In this document: positions 6,897 to 13,370 of the stretch, in pieces
Layout of the letters: each line of letters begins with the position of its first letter
Position numbering within the stretch: position 1 is the stretch's first letter
Assembly (NCBI GenBank): GCA_018968805.1
Contig: JAGWZX010000001.1
Coordinates: 1-16,282 of the forward strand
DNA: 16,282 nucleotides
Reading direction: 5' to 3'
DNA from: Patescibacteria group bacterium
GTDB taxonomy: Bacteria; Patescibacteriota; Minisyncoccia; Phycocordibacterales; SIBU01
Notes under the pieces: generated by a model
What the model saw: the letters and a program-made list of their open reading frames with translations, nothing else
Database searches by the model: none
Told to the model about the DNA's origin: nothing
Made by a program: the position numbers and the translations under genes

Positions 6897-6930
6897 GTGT
6901 CTATGATCACCACATGGTGAGGATAGATAC
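6897..6930. other. Hairpin in the 3' region of the transketolase operon
   Basis: GTGTCTAT (6897-6904) pairs with ATAGATAC (6923-6930), with one G-T, and TCACC (6907-6911) pairs with GGTGA (6916-6920), separated by a 2x2 internal loop and capped by ACAT. A competing pairing joins GTGATCAT (6867-6874, spanning the tktB stop) with ATGATCAC (6903-6910). No T-run follows. It may be a 3' end structure; its function is unknown. Confidence 0.4.
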
Positions 6931-7042
6931 ATGGCAGGCGGAAGAGGCCATTAAGGGGAATCATGAAAAGGAGGCGGCAGGAAGTAAAATAACAAGAAAA
7001 ATGAAGTGTCGGCTTCGCCGACGCAACTTTCGCTTTGGATTC

Positions 7043-7067
7043 ATCCCCGCCGCTTCGCGGCGGGGAT
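7043..7067. terminator. GC-rich hairpin between convergent operons, possible bidirectional terminator
   Basis: ATCCCCGCCGC-TTC-GCGGCGGGGAT is a perfect 11-bp stem with a 3-base loop, placed between the rightward transketolase operon and the leftward coiled-coil gene. A smaller stem, GTCGGC-TTC-GCCGAC (7008-7022), lies just before it. Neither strand has a T-run after the stem, so intrinsic termination would be weak. The rest of 6871-7124 holds no gene I can support. Confidence 0.35.
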
Positions 7068-7124
7068 TCTCCGCAGTTACAATAAACAGCACAAACAGGC
7101 AGAATCAAAAAACCGACGGCGGGA

Positions 7125-7490
7125 TCAGTTATTGTTTGCTGTACCGGGAATCAGAACTTCCAAACTTTGCACCCGTGTATCAATAACTTGCAACTTTTTA
7201 GCGATGTCCTTGATCTCGCGGCCTTTGCTGGTCCACTCTTTGTTCAACTCACTAAGTAGCGAGTGAATTTGCTCGCGATGTTCAGCCTCGGCATGTTTGG
7301 CGGGCGGCATGTCGGTGTCGTGGGCGGAATATATTTCAATATGCGCTTGTTCAAGACGGCGGAGCAATTCCCGCAAACGCGTCAAAAGGTTTGCGTGTTT
7401 AAGTTCAAGTTCCGCCTTATGGATTTCCAGAGTATCCATTTTTTCAGCGTACGCATCCGCCATAATTTCCTCGGCTTTTTCCGGTGTCAT
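7125..7490 (-). CDS. Small charged helical-hairpin (coiled-coil) protein, function unknown
   Basis: A 121-residue cytoplasmic protein with no signal peptide or membrane segment. It is almost wholly helical by composition. Residues 1-56 are rich in A, E, K, L and R with heptad-like leucines (LELKHANLLTRLRELLRRL). DTDMPPAK (58-65) breaks the helix, and residues 66-113 form a second helix ending VQSLEVLI. This suggests an antiparallel two-helix coiled coil that dimerises or binds a partner. I do not recognise a family. The ATG at 7490 is preceded, exactly 6 bases away, by an extended -10 box (TGC-TTTAAT), so it probably has its own leaderless mRNA. The prepilin operon lies upstream on the same strand, ending at 7533. 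Confidence 0.7.
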   Translation of the reverse strand: MTPEKAEEIMADAYAEKMDTLEIHKAELELKHANLLTRLRELLRRLEQAHIEIYSAHDTDMPPAKHAEAEHREQIHSLLSELNKEWTSKGREIKDIAKKLQVIDTRVQSLEVLIPGTANNN

Positions 7491-7496
7491 GCGAAC

Positions 7497-7505
7497 ATTA
7501 AAGCA
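7497..7505 (-). promoter_or_regulatory. Extended -10 promoter, leaderless start of the coiled-coil gene
   Basis: Read on the minus strand, TGC-TTTAAT is followed by 6 bases and then the ATG at 7490. With the last -10 base at -7, transcription would start on the A of the ATG. Confidence 0.45.
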
Positions 7506-7532
7506 GATTATCGGGTATCATTCAAATAGATT

Positions 7533-7880
7533 TTAATTTACGGCGGGTGTAACAGAAAACAATACAAACGAATTGTTTGATAAGGTGTAATAATGATAAG
7601 TACCGCTTGGAGTCGTCCATCCGACCACTAACTGGTATGAGCCGGGGCTGACGGTAACCGGCCACGCGACTATGCCTTGCGCCGGCAAACCCTGTAAAAT
7701 TTCGCCGGGAACTTGTCTGTTGGTAACATTATTCCACAATATCATGGATACCAGACTGCCGGCAGGGGCATTTTGCAGGTTCCACGTGATGGTGAGATTT
7801 TGACCCTGGGCTACGCTTGAAGGCGTCGCGGAAAAAGTCAAAGACGGCATTACAATTGTAATAGGCAGTGCATTACTCAC
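7533..7880 (-). CDS. Ig-like beta-sandwich protein, probably the detached tail of the prepilin
   Basis: A 115-residue ORF starting at a GTG that overlaps the TGA of the prepilin gene by four bases (GTGA). After SNALPITIVMP it runs as one beta-sandwich domain: LTFSATPSSVAQGQNLTITWNL, PAGSLVSMILWN and GSYQLVVGWTTPSG, like surface Ig folds. It has no signal peptide of its own, so export as a separate protein is hard to explain. Its first residues (VSNALPITI) read exactly like the end of an IPT/TIG domain, and a -1 shift at AAAA (7892-7895) in the prepilin gene would join them as VKTASGVSNALPITI. I think this is the C-terminal domain of a 379-residue prepilin. Alternatively it is a translationally coupled partner. 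Confidence 0.65.
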   Translation of the reverse strand: MSNALPITIVMPSLTFSATPSSVAQGQNLTITWNLQNAPAGSLVSMILWNNVTNRQVPGEILQGLPAQGIVAWPVTVSPGSYQLVVGWTTPSGTYHYYTLSNNSFVLFSVTPAVN

Positions 7881-8671
7881 GCCGCTGGCCGTTTTACTTT
7901 TAGATTATCTACAACACTTGTAATGCCCGGGTTCATCATTAATACAGAGTCAAAAGGCGCAAAAGTGATAGACGATGGCGTTTGCTTGGCAAAGAGAGTC
8001 ATGTACGGCTGGTCATTTATTAATACACCGTAGCTCGAATTGACCGCAGTGCCGAAATTTCCGCTGGGGTCACTCCCGGTAACAGTCACCAGATCAGGAA
8101 AGGAAACAGTTGAAGGTGTGATTGAATATATAATCGGCGTGGTCTGCGTGGAAATCGTAGCGTTTCCTCCTCCGATTCCGCCTGACGAATTTTCAAGAGA
8201 GGTGTAAAAATTGGCGCCGTCTCCGTTAGGCGCGCCTGAATCAAAATAATGGTACGTATCTCCACCCGGCGAAGCGGGGACTGCGGCAAGAGTTTTGGCG
8301 TTCACCAGGTCCTGCATGCTGCGCTGATAAGCCATGTTGCTGTTGTAAGCGGGAGAACCGACGGTCAGATTGGGACTGTTGTTTTCCGTGGCCGGAGCAT
8401 TGCCGTTGCCGTTGGCGTTGTAGCTGCCGTCTGAATTATAGTAATTCCCCGGCACCTTTCCGGTGTCGGCGTACATAAGTTTGATGGCCGTGGACACTTG
8501 ATTAACCTCTGCCTGTTTGGTGGCGTCGTGCGCCTTGACCTTGGCATCAGTGACGGCGGCCAAAACGATACTGCCCAAAAGGCCGATGATGGAGATCACC
8601 ACCAAAAGTTCTATCAGGGTGAAGCCCCGGGAAACGCTCGGTCTGCAGTTCACAGCTTTCGGTTTTTTCAT
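7877..8671 (-). CDS. Type IV prepilin-like protein with IPT/TIG-like domain (frameshifted end)
   Basis: A 264-residue type IV (pseudo)pilin precursor. The short basic leader ends at Gly16 and is followed by FTLIELLVVISIIGLLGSIVLAA (17-39), the class III prepilin signal with Phe17 at +1 and Glu21 at +5. A prepilin peptidase would cut after Gly16. The helical spine runs to about residue 70, then comes a Gly/Asn/Ser-rich region (75-175) and, from about 180, an IPT/TIG-like strand set (IIYSITPSTVSFPDLVTVTG to VDNLKVK). The domain breaks off in RPAA-stop. At AAAA (7892-7895) a one-base slip back continues into the next ORF and completes the domain. The ATG overlaps the TGA of the 36-residue ORF upstream, which argues for coupled translation in an operon. 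A frameshift mutation, a sequencing error or programmed slippage could explain the break. Confidence 0.85.
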   Translation of the reverse strand: MKKPKAVNCRPSVSRGFTLIELLVVISIIGLLGSIVLAAVTDAKVKAHDATKQAEVNQVSTAIKLMYADTGKVPGNYYNSDGSYNANGNGNAPATENNSPNLTVGSPAYNSNMAYQRSMQDLVNAKTLAAVPASPGGDTYHYFDSGAPNGDGANFYTSLENSSGGIGGGNATISTQTTPIIYSITPSTVSFPDLVTVTGSDPSGNFGTAVNSSYGVLINDQPYMTLFAKQTPSSITFAPFDSVLMMNPGITSVVDNLKVKRPAA

Positions 8672-8778
8672 ATTACTCGCGTCAGCACCAAAACCGTCAC
8701 CAGGATATTGGTGAGGAAAGCGGCAAAGAGAATGGCAGAGGTGCGGCGAGGGAGAGCCGATGATGTGAGTTTCATCAT
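8668..8778 (-). CDS. 36-residue single-helix membrane protein upstream of the prepilin
   Basis: ATG at 8776-8778 (a second ATG follows at once) to TGA at 8668-8670, the stop overlapping the prepilin ATG as ATGA. The product starts MMKLTSSALPRRTSAILFAA and continues as one hydrophobic helix (about residues 14-33) ending LVLTRVI, with basic residues at both ends of the helix. It fills nearly all the space between its neighbours, starting 8 bases after the stop of the 73-residue gene. Its helix shares I-L-x5-T-N-I-x2-T (16-28) with that neighbour at identical spacing, so the two are probably paralogous. The function is unknown; a small accessory membrane protein of the pilus operon is my guess. 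It is easily missed because of its length. Confidence 0.55.
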   Translation of the reverse strand: MMKLTSSALPRRTSAILFAAFLTNILVTVLVLTRVI

Positions 8779-8786
8779 TAGTGTAC

Positions 8787-9008
8787 TTACTTCAACACGA
8801 CATATTTTATCACAATGAAGGCCGTCAGCGCAATGTTGGTAACTATGACACCGATCAAAATCTTCTTTGTTGACTGGGGAGTAATGCCGCGTTTAGCAAA
8901 GAAATCTTCAATACTGAATTTATACAGCCGCGAAAAACGCGCTGGCCGCGCAGGCAGTGGGCCCATGTCTATTTTTTCCTCGTCAAACTCCACGCCGTCG
9001 GTTTGCAT
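8787..9008 (-). CDS. Small membrane protein, C-terminal anchor, first gene of the prepilin operon
   Basis: A 73-residue protein with an acidic, Pro-rich N-terminal half (DGVEFDEEKIDMGPLPARPA), an amphipathic middle (LYKFSIEDFFAKRG) and one C-terminal transmembrane helix (about residues 49-70, flanked by KK and ending KYVVLK). The helix contains I-L-x5-T-N-I-x2-T (50-62). I chose the ATG at 9008 over the GTG at 9023 because a perfect TATAAT (9015-9020) lies between them, with exactly 6 bases to the ATG. If it is the promoter, the GTG codon cannot be fully transcribed. The order 73-residue protein, 36-residue protein, prepilin, Ig tail, with overlaps or 8-base gaps, indicates one operon. No family recognised. 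Confidence 0.65.
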   Translation of the reverse strand: MQTDGVEFDEEKIDMGPLPARPARFSRLYKFSIEDFFAKRGITPQSTKKILIGVIVTNIALTAFIVIKYVVLK

Positions 9009-9014
9009 GCGTAA

Positions 9015-9020
9015 ATTATA
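9015..9020 (-). promoter_or_regulatory. -10 box (TATAAT) of the prepilin operon, leaderless
   Basis: A perfect TATAAT on the minus strand, 6 bases before the ATG at 9008. It predicts +1 on the A of that ATG. No good -35 is seen; an A/T run occupies 9029-9042. It is divergent from the promoter at 9114-9122. Confidence 0.5.
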
Positions 9021-9113
9021 CACGATGTGTTTTTTTAAAAAAGCTTGGGGTTGCGGCGACTATCGCCTAATCCGGCAGAGCTTCCGTAATTCTTGGAGTT
9101 TTCGGGGTCTCTA

Positions 9114-9122
9114 TGCTAGAAT
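9114..9122 (+). promoter_or_regulatory. Extended -10 promoter of the MBL-fold gene, leaderless
   Basis: TGC-TAGAAT with exactly 6 bases to the ATG at 9129, placing +1 on the start codon. A half-site TTGGAG (9093-9098) lies 18 bases upstream as a weak -35. Confidence 0.5.
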
Positions 9123-9128
9123 CCTGCC

Positions 9129-9776
9129 ATGGTTATAACGCACTTCGGCCTCGAGGCCTTTAAAATTCAATTCGGCGATATGGTTATCGCTCTTAATCCG
9201 CCATCCAAGGAGTCAAAATTTAAAAATACCCGGTTTGGTTCCGATATCGCGCTCGTTTCTCTTAATGATAAGGACATGAACGGCGTGGAGAACGTGACTT
9301 TCGGCGATCACGCGCCGTTTGTGGTGAGTGGTCCGGGGGAATACGAGATCAAAGGAGTGTTCATCAAGGGCTTCCGAAGCGATTCGCATTACGGCGTGTC
9401 CGCGTCCGAAAAAGAGCCGCGGTTGAACACCATATACAGTATCGCCTTGGAAGGGATGAATATTTGTTTTCTCGGCGGCCTTGATTCAAAAGACGTGCCG
9501 GCTGACACGAAAGAGGCTCTGGACGATATTGATATCTTGTTTGTGCCGATCGGGGGAGCCGGCGTGCTTTCTCCGGCGACGGCATATGAGTTGGCGGTTA
9601 AACTTGAACCGCGCTTGATTATTCCCATGCACTACAACGGAGCAGACGATAAAAATTTGAAAATTTTCCTAAAGGAAGCGGGCGAAGAGAAAATCGCGCC
9701 GCGGGAAAAACTGACTCTGAAAAAAAAAGACCTGGAGGGAAAAGAAGGAGAGGTGGCGGTTCTTTCTCAAATGTAA
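9129..9776 (+). CDS. MBL-fold (UlaG-like) protein lacking the usual metal-binding motif
   Basis: A 215-residue cytoplasmic protein with the strand order of UlaG-like metallo-beta-lactamase-fold hydrolases: VITHFGLEAFKIQFGDMVIALNP (2-24), DIALVSLNDKD (39-49), FVVSGPGEYEIKGVFIKGF (64-82), ICFLGGLD (112-119), DILFVPIGGAGVLSPATAYELAVKLEPRLIIPMHY (135-169). The HxHxDH motif that should follow the DIALVS strand reads LNDKDM, so the first metal ligands are missing. His168 remains. It is therefore probably not a canonical zinc hydrolase; a binding or structural role is possible. From memory, similar metal-poor proteins are common in CPR bacteria. The promoter box 6 bases upstream predicts a leaderless mRNA. 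It is followed by a one-helix membrane protein and gyrA on the same strand. Confidence 0.8.
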   Translation: MVITHFGLEAFKIQFGDMVIALNPPSKESKFKNTRFGSDIALVSLNDKDMNGVENVTFGDHAPFVVSGPGEYEIKGVFIKGFRSDSHYGVSASEKEPRLNTIYSIALEGMNICFLGGLDSKDVPADTKEALDDIDILFVPIGGAGVLSPATAYELAVKLEPRLIIPMHYNGADDKNLKIFLKEAGEEKIAPREKLTLKKKDLEGKEGEVAVLSQM

Positions 9777-9864
9777 AACTTGGGGTGTAAAAATCGGAAT
9801 TGGAGATGTTCCGCAAAGCGGAAATCGGCAGTTTTCAATTTTATATTTCAATTTTGATTTAACG

Positions 9865-10131
9865 ATGTTTGATTATATTGAACAGCTTCGCAAAAAGCCG
9901 ATTATGGCGCGCAGACGCCTGGCTATTCTTTTGGCTGTCGGACTCACGGCTGTCATTATCGTTATCTGGGTTTCCACGCTGGATTTTGGCGGTACCGGCG
10001 CGCAAGATACGCAAACCGTTTCCACGGATCTCGCGCCGTTTGAGGAAATCAAGACAAGCTTCAGTGTGTTTTATGATTCAGTAAAGACAATGGCTGAGGG
10101 ATTATTTTCGCCGGCGGCGACATCCACATAA
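9865..10131 (+). CDS. Small single-pass membrane protein upstream of gyrA
   Basis: An 88-residue protein with a short N-terminal segment rich in basic residues (MFDYIEQLRKKPIMARRR), one transmembrane helix (about residues 19-38, LAILLAVGLTAVIIVIWVST) and a 50-residue polar tail (FGGTGAQD to SPAATST) that would face outward by the positive-inside rule. The tail contains an amphipathic segment (PFEEIKTSFSVFYDSVKTMAEGLF). No family recognised, but proteins of this design (MF-YI, RKKP, one helix ending WVSTL) recur in Parcubacteria as far as I remember. The ATG at 9865 follows an 88-base AT-rich gap that contains a small stem (TTCCGC-AAA-GCGGAA, 9809-9823). A strong terminator follows its stop, so gyrA is transcribed separately. 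Confidence 0.75.
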   Translation: MFDYIEQLRKKPIMARRRLAILLAVGLTAVIIVIWVSTLDFGGTGAQDTQTVSTDLAPFEEIKTSFSVFYDSVKTMAEGLFSPAATST

Positions 10132-10143
10132 CGAAGCGCGTTA

Positions 10144-10188
10144 AAAAGCGGCCCGGCGCCGATTTGGAATCGGCGCCGGGCCGCTTTT
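10144..10188 (+). terminator. Strong intrinsic terminator before gyrA
   Basis: A perfect 21-bp stem (10144-10164 with 10168-10188), GC-rich in its middle (GCGGCCCGGCGCCGAT) and capped by TGG. The left arm begins AAAA and the right arm ends TTTT, followed by CTTTTCG, giving the T-tract. It lies 12 bases after the stop of the 88-residue gene and just before the gyrA promoter. Confidence 0.9.
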
Positions 10189-10204
10189 CTTTTCGTTCAT
10201 TTTC

Positions 10205-10213
10205 TGTTAGAAT
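10205..10213 (+). promoter_or_regulatory. Extended -10 promoter of gyrA
   Basis: TGT-TAGAAT, ending 9 bases before the ATG at 10223. The predicted +1 is near 10220, so the leader would be about 3 bases. It starts directly after the terminator, whose T-tract (CTTTTCTTTTC) would lie in the -35 region. Confidence 0.5.
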
Positions 10214-10222
10214 TCTCGCATT

Positions 10223-12697
10223 ATGGCTGTGTCAAAAGAGAATAATGATCCGGAAAAGGAGCCGGAATCCAACAAACCAAGCATAGTTTCCAGGAGTATT
10301 TCAACTGAAATGCGCGAGTCGTATTTGGACTACGCCATGTCGGTGATTACCGCGCGCGCTTTGCCTGACGTGCGAGACGGTTTAAAACCCGTGCACCGCC
10401 GCATTCTCTACGCTATGCACGAAATGGGTTTGACTGCGGCGGCTAAAACTCGCAAGTCGGCGGCGGTGGTCGGTGACGTGCTCGGGAAATATCACCCGCA
10501 CGGCGATGTGGCCGTTTACGACTCTATGGTCAAAATGGCGCAGGATTTTTCCATGCGCTATCCGTTGATTGTCGGCCAAGGCAACTTCGGCAGTATTGAC
10601 GGCGATCCGCCCGCCGCCCAACGCTACACCGAAGCGAAAATGTCCAAGTCTGCGGCGGAAATGATTCGCGATATTGAAAAAGAAACCGTTGATTGGCGTG
10701 ACAACTACGACAGTACCAGAAGGGAACCGGTGGTTTTGCCCGCCGCCGTTCCCAATCTTTTGTTAAACGGCACTTTAGGCATAGCCGTCGGTATGGCCAC
10801 TAATATCCCGCCGCATAATCTCGGTGAGGTGGTTGACGCTACGATTCATCTTATAGACAACAAGGAGGCCACGACCGAAGAGCTCATGCAATTTATCAAA
10901 GGTCCGGATTTTCCCACGGGCGGCATAGTTTTCGGCGCCAAGGACTTGGCGCACGCCTACGGCTCCGGCCGAGGCGGCGTGGTGACGCGCGGCGTGGCGG
11001 AAATCGTGGAAAGCAAATCCGGCGCGTTCCAAATCATCGTTACGGCTATTCCATACCGTGTTAATAAAGCCGAGCTGATTGTCCAAATTGCCGATCTCGT
11101 CCGAGACAAGAAAATTGACGGCATTAAAGGTCTGCGCGACGAATCGTCGAAAGATATCCGCGTTGTCATCGATCTCAAGCAGGGTGCTTATCCGGAAAAG
11201 GTTCTTAATTACCTCTATAAGCACACCCAGCTTGAAGAAACTTTCCACTTCAACGTGGTGGCTTTGGCGGACGGTATTCCCGAAACCCTGTCGCTTAAAG
11301 CCATTCTTGAAGAATTCGTTGTTCATCGCGCCACGGTGGTGCGCCGCCGCACGGAATTTGATCTCAAAAAAGCCCAGGAGCGCGAACACATTCTGCTCGG
11401 TCTGTCTAAAGCCTTGGACCACATTGATGAGATAATCAAACTCATTAAAAAGTCAAAAGATACGGCGGAAGCGGCGGCCAATTTGATGAAGCAGTTCAAA
11501 TTTTCCGACAAACAGGCGGCGGCCATTCTGGACATGAAACTCCAGCGTCTGGCCGGTCTTGAGCGCAAGAAGATTGAAGATGAACTTACGGCCACTCAAG
11601 CGCTGATCAAAACGCTCAAAGAAATTTTGGCCAGTCCCAAGAAAATTTTCGGTATAATCAAAGACGAGCTTAGGGAGATCAAAGAGAAATACGGCGACGA
11701 GCGCAGGACAAAAATCGTGAAGCAGGGCGCCGGCACTTTCACCGAAGAAGATCTCATTCCCGACGAAGAAAGCGTTTTGGTTTTTACGCGGGGCGGTTAC
11801 ATCAAACGCACTGATCCGGAAGAGTATAGAAAACAGAAGCGCGGCGGCGTCGGGGTGGTGGATTTGGACACCAAAGAAGAGGATTTCGTGAGCAGTTTCC
11901 TCACCACCACCACTCATAGCGATCTTTTATTCTTTAGCGATAAAGGCAAGGTCTATCAGGTAAAAATGTACGAAATCCCCGAAGGCAAACGCGCCACCAG
12001 AGGCAAGTCCGTAATGAATTTTATCCAGCTCGCTCCGGACGAAAAGGTGACAAGCATTTTGGCGATGCCCAAAGCCGTTAAGCAAAGCGCTCTCTCGCTT
12101 CTTATGGTTACCAAATCAGGCATTGGCAAGAAAGTGGCGGCTGAAAGTTTCCATGACGTGCGCCGAAGCGGTCTTATTGCCATCAAGTTGAGAGATGATG
12201 ACCAGCTCATTTCGGCTTCGTTCGTGGAGAAGGGCGATGAAGCCATTGTCGTTACCGGAAGCGGCCAGTCTATTCGTTTTAAAGAAAGCGACGTGCGCGA
12301 GATGGGACGGGCGGCCGCGGGGGTGCGGGTGGTGCGGCTGAAGAAAAACGACTCATTGGTTGGCGCCGATGTCATCAAGAAGACTCAGAAGAATCCGACA
12401 CTTCTTGTTATCATGGAAAACGGTTTCGGCAAAAAGACGATTCTCAAAGAATACAAGACGCAAAAACGCGGCGGCAGCGGCATTAAAACCGCCAAGATCA
12501 CGTCAAAGACCGGAAAGCTGATCGCCTCGAAGGTTGTTGACGAATCGGAGACCGAAGAGGTTATCGCCATTTCCAAAAAAAGCCAGGTCATTCGCGTTGA
12601 CGTCAAAGAAATTCCAGTTATCGGCCGTCAGACCCAGGGAGTCCGTATCATGAAATTGCGGGAAGGGGATTCCATAGCGTCGCTGACCTGTTTGTAA
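10223..12697 (+). CDS. gyrA: DNA gyrase subunit A
   Basis: The breakage-reunion subunit of type IIA topoisomerase, working with GyrB to introduce negative supercoils. The N-terminal domain holds [28 protein letters not shown] (33-60), [12 protein letters not shown] (89-100) and [11 protein letters not shown] (131-141), with catalytic Tyr135. [12 protein letters not shown] and FPTGGIVFG are typical of the tower and WHD region, and [13 protein letters not shown] (435-447) closes the coiled-coil gate. The C-terminal beta-pinwheel starts near residue 512, and its GyrA-box-like motif QKRGGVG (538-544) argues for GyrA over ParC; a second similar string, QKRGGSG, occurs later in the pinwheel. Length (824) fits GyrA. 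The position equal to E. coli Ser83 is Val96; Asp100 equals Asp87. The ATG at 10223 gives the family start plus a short acidic tail ([10 protein letters not shown]). Confidence 0.96.
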   Translation: MAVSKENNDPEKEPESNKPSIVSRSISTEMRESYLDYAMSVITARALPDVRDGLKPVHRRILYAMHEMGLTAAAKTRKSAAVVGDVLGKYHPHGDVAVYDSMVKMAQDFSMRYPLIVGQGNFGSIDGDPPAAQRYTEAKMSKSAAEMIRDIEKETVDWRDNYDSTRREPVVLPAAVPNLLLNGTLGIAVGMATNIPPHNLGEVVDATIHLIDNKEATTEELMQFIKGPDFPTGGIVFGAKDLAHAYGSGRGGVVTRGVAEIVESKSGAFQIIVTAIPYRVNKAELIVQIADLVRDKKIDGIKGLRDESSKDIRVVIDLKQGAYPEKVLNYLYKHTQLEETFHFNVVALADGIPETLSLKAILEEFVVHRATVVRRRTEFDLKKAQEREHILLGLSKALDHIDEIIKLIKKSKDTAEAAANLMKQFKFSDKQAAAILDMKLQRLAGLERKKIEDELTATQALIKTLKEILASPKKIFGIIKDELREIKEKYGDERRTKIVKQGAGTFTEEDLIPDEESVLVFTRGGYIKRTDPEEYRKQKRGGVGVVDLDTKEEDFVSSFLTTTTHSDLLFFSDKGKVYQVKMYEIPEGKRATRGKSVMNFIQLAPDEKVTSILAMPKAVKQSALSLLMVTKSGIGKKVAAESFHDVRRSGLIAIKLRDDDQLISASFVEKGDEAIVVTGSGQSIRFKESDVREMGRAAAGVRVVRLKKNDSLVGADVIKKTQKNPTLLVIMENGFGKKTILKEYKTQKRGGSGIKTAKITSKTGKLIASKVVDESETEEVIAISKKSQVIRVDVKEIPVIGRQTQGVRIMKLREGDSIASLTCL

Positions 12698-12725
12698 TTT
12701 TCCTTAACAACAAAGTTCCAACGGT

Positions 12726-12777
12726 GCCGCCCGTCCAACACCCCGCCAGCGTTGCTTTTGGGGGTAGAACGGGCGGC
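12726..12777. other. Stem-loop in the gap after gyrA, possible transcription end
   Basis: GCCGCCCGT (12726-12734) pairs perfectly with ACGGGCGGC (12769-12777), and inside it ACCCC (12740-12744) pairs with GGGGT (12761-12765). The result is a branched or bulged hairpin in the 106-base gap between gyrA and the methyltransferase gene. No T-run follows. It may end gyrA transcription with help from Rho, or be a structured RNA; I cannot tell. Confidence 0.35.
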
Positions 12778-12791
12778 TAACTTTATGTTAG

Positions 12792-12797
12792 TATATT
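12792..12797 (+). promoter_or_regulatory. -10 box before the TTG start of the methyltransferase
   Basis: TATATT, followed by 6 bases and then the TTG at 12804, the same spacing as at 7490, 9008 and 9129. An overlapping reading, TGT-TAGTAT (12786-12794), leaves 9 bases, as in gyrA. Confidence 0.4.
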
Positions 12798-12803
12798 GCT
12801 ATC

Positions 12804-13334
12804 TTGTTTAGCGATCCGCAAAAGAATTTGGAGCAGTTCGGTCTGGCTAAAGGCGCGCGCGTGGCTGATTTGGGAAGCGGCGCCGGTCATTATGTTTTGG
12901 CCGCGGCAAGAATTGTGGGCGGAGACGGCCGGGTATTTGCCGTAGATGTTTTGAAGGATCTTCTCCAAAAGATAAAAAACGAAGCGGCGCGGAGTCATTT
13001 GGTCAATGTCGAAACATTATGGGGCGATGTGGAGAGGCTTGGCGGCACGCGCCTCCCGGACGCGTCGGTCGACGCCGCGTTGGTTTGCAACACATTGTTC
13101 CAATTGGAGGAAAAGAAAGATTTTCCTTTGGAGGTTAAGAGAATTTTGAAGCCCGGCGGCCGGGTGCTAGTGGTTGATTGGAGAGAGTCATTTGGCGGCA
13201 TGGGGCCGCAGCCGGAACACGTGGTCGCGGCGCAGGCGGCGCGGTCGCTTTTTGAGAACGCCGGTTTTTCCCTGGAAAAGGAAATTTCCGCGGGTGCGCA
13301 TCATTACGGTTTTATTTTCAAGCGCGGCGTTTAG
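12804..13334 (+). CDS. Small class I SAM-dependent methyltransferase
   Basis: A 176-residue Rossmann-fold methyltransferase that uses S-adenosylmethionine; the substrate is unknown. Motif I is VADLGSGAGHY (20-30), the acidic end of strand 2 is VFAVDV (44-49), VDAALVCNTLFQLEEK (89-104) covers motif IV, and LKPGGRVLVVDW (115-126) is the post-motif strand, all typical of the UbiE/Methyltransf_11 type. The C-terminal HHYGFIFKRG is a last beta strand. It is short for the family and lacks a substrate lid at the N-terminus. The start is TTG: reading (M)FSDPQKNLEQFGL from 12804 matches how such proteins begin, and a -10 box sits 6 bases upstream. The solute-binding protein gene starts 36 bases after its stop, probably in the same transcript. 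Confidence 0.88.
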   Translation: MFSDPQKNLEQFGLAKGARVADLGSGAGHYVLAAARIVGGDGRVFAVDVLKDLLQKIKNEAARSHLVNVETLWGDVERLGGTRLPDASVDAALVCNTLFQLEEKKDFPLEVKRILKPGGRVLVVDWRESFGGMGPQPEHVVAAQAARSLFENAGFSLEKEISAGAHHYGFIFKRGV

Positions 13335-13370
13335 TCAATATTATTCGGTTATTATCAATCATTAACCACG

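Noticed and set aside
6893..7186. A 97-codon rightward ORF in the gap after the transketolase operon
   Set aside because: It runs through two GC hairpins, giving low-complexity Arg-rich residues, overlaps the 3' end of the leftward coiled-coil gene, shows no family pattern and has no convincing start signal.
7877..8671. UGA recoded as glycine (SR1/Gracilibacteria code) to explain the prepilin break
   Set aside because: TGA acts as an ordinary stop in many genes here (for example at 292, 8668, 14652 and 15071). Reading through the prepilin TGA in frame also does not give the IPT domain end; the -1 frame does.
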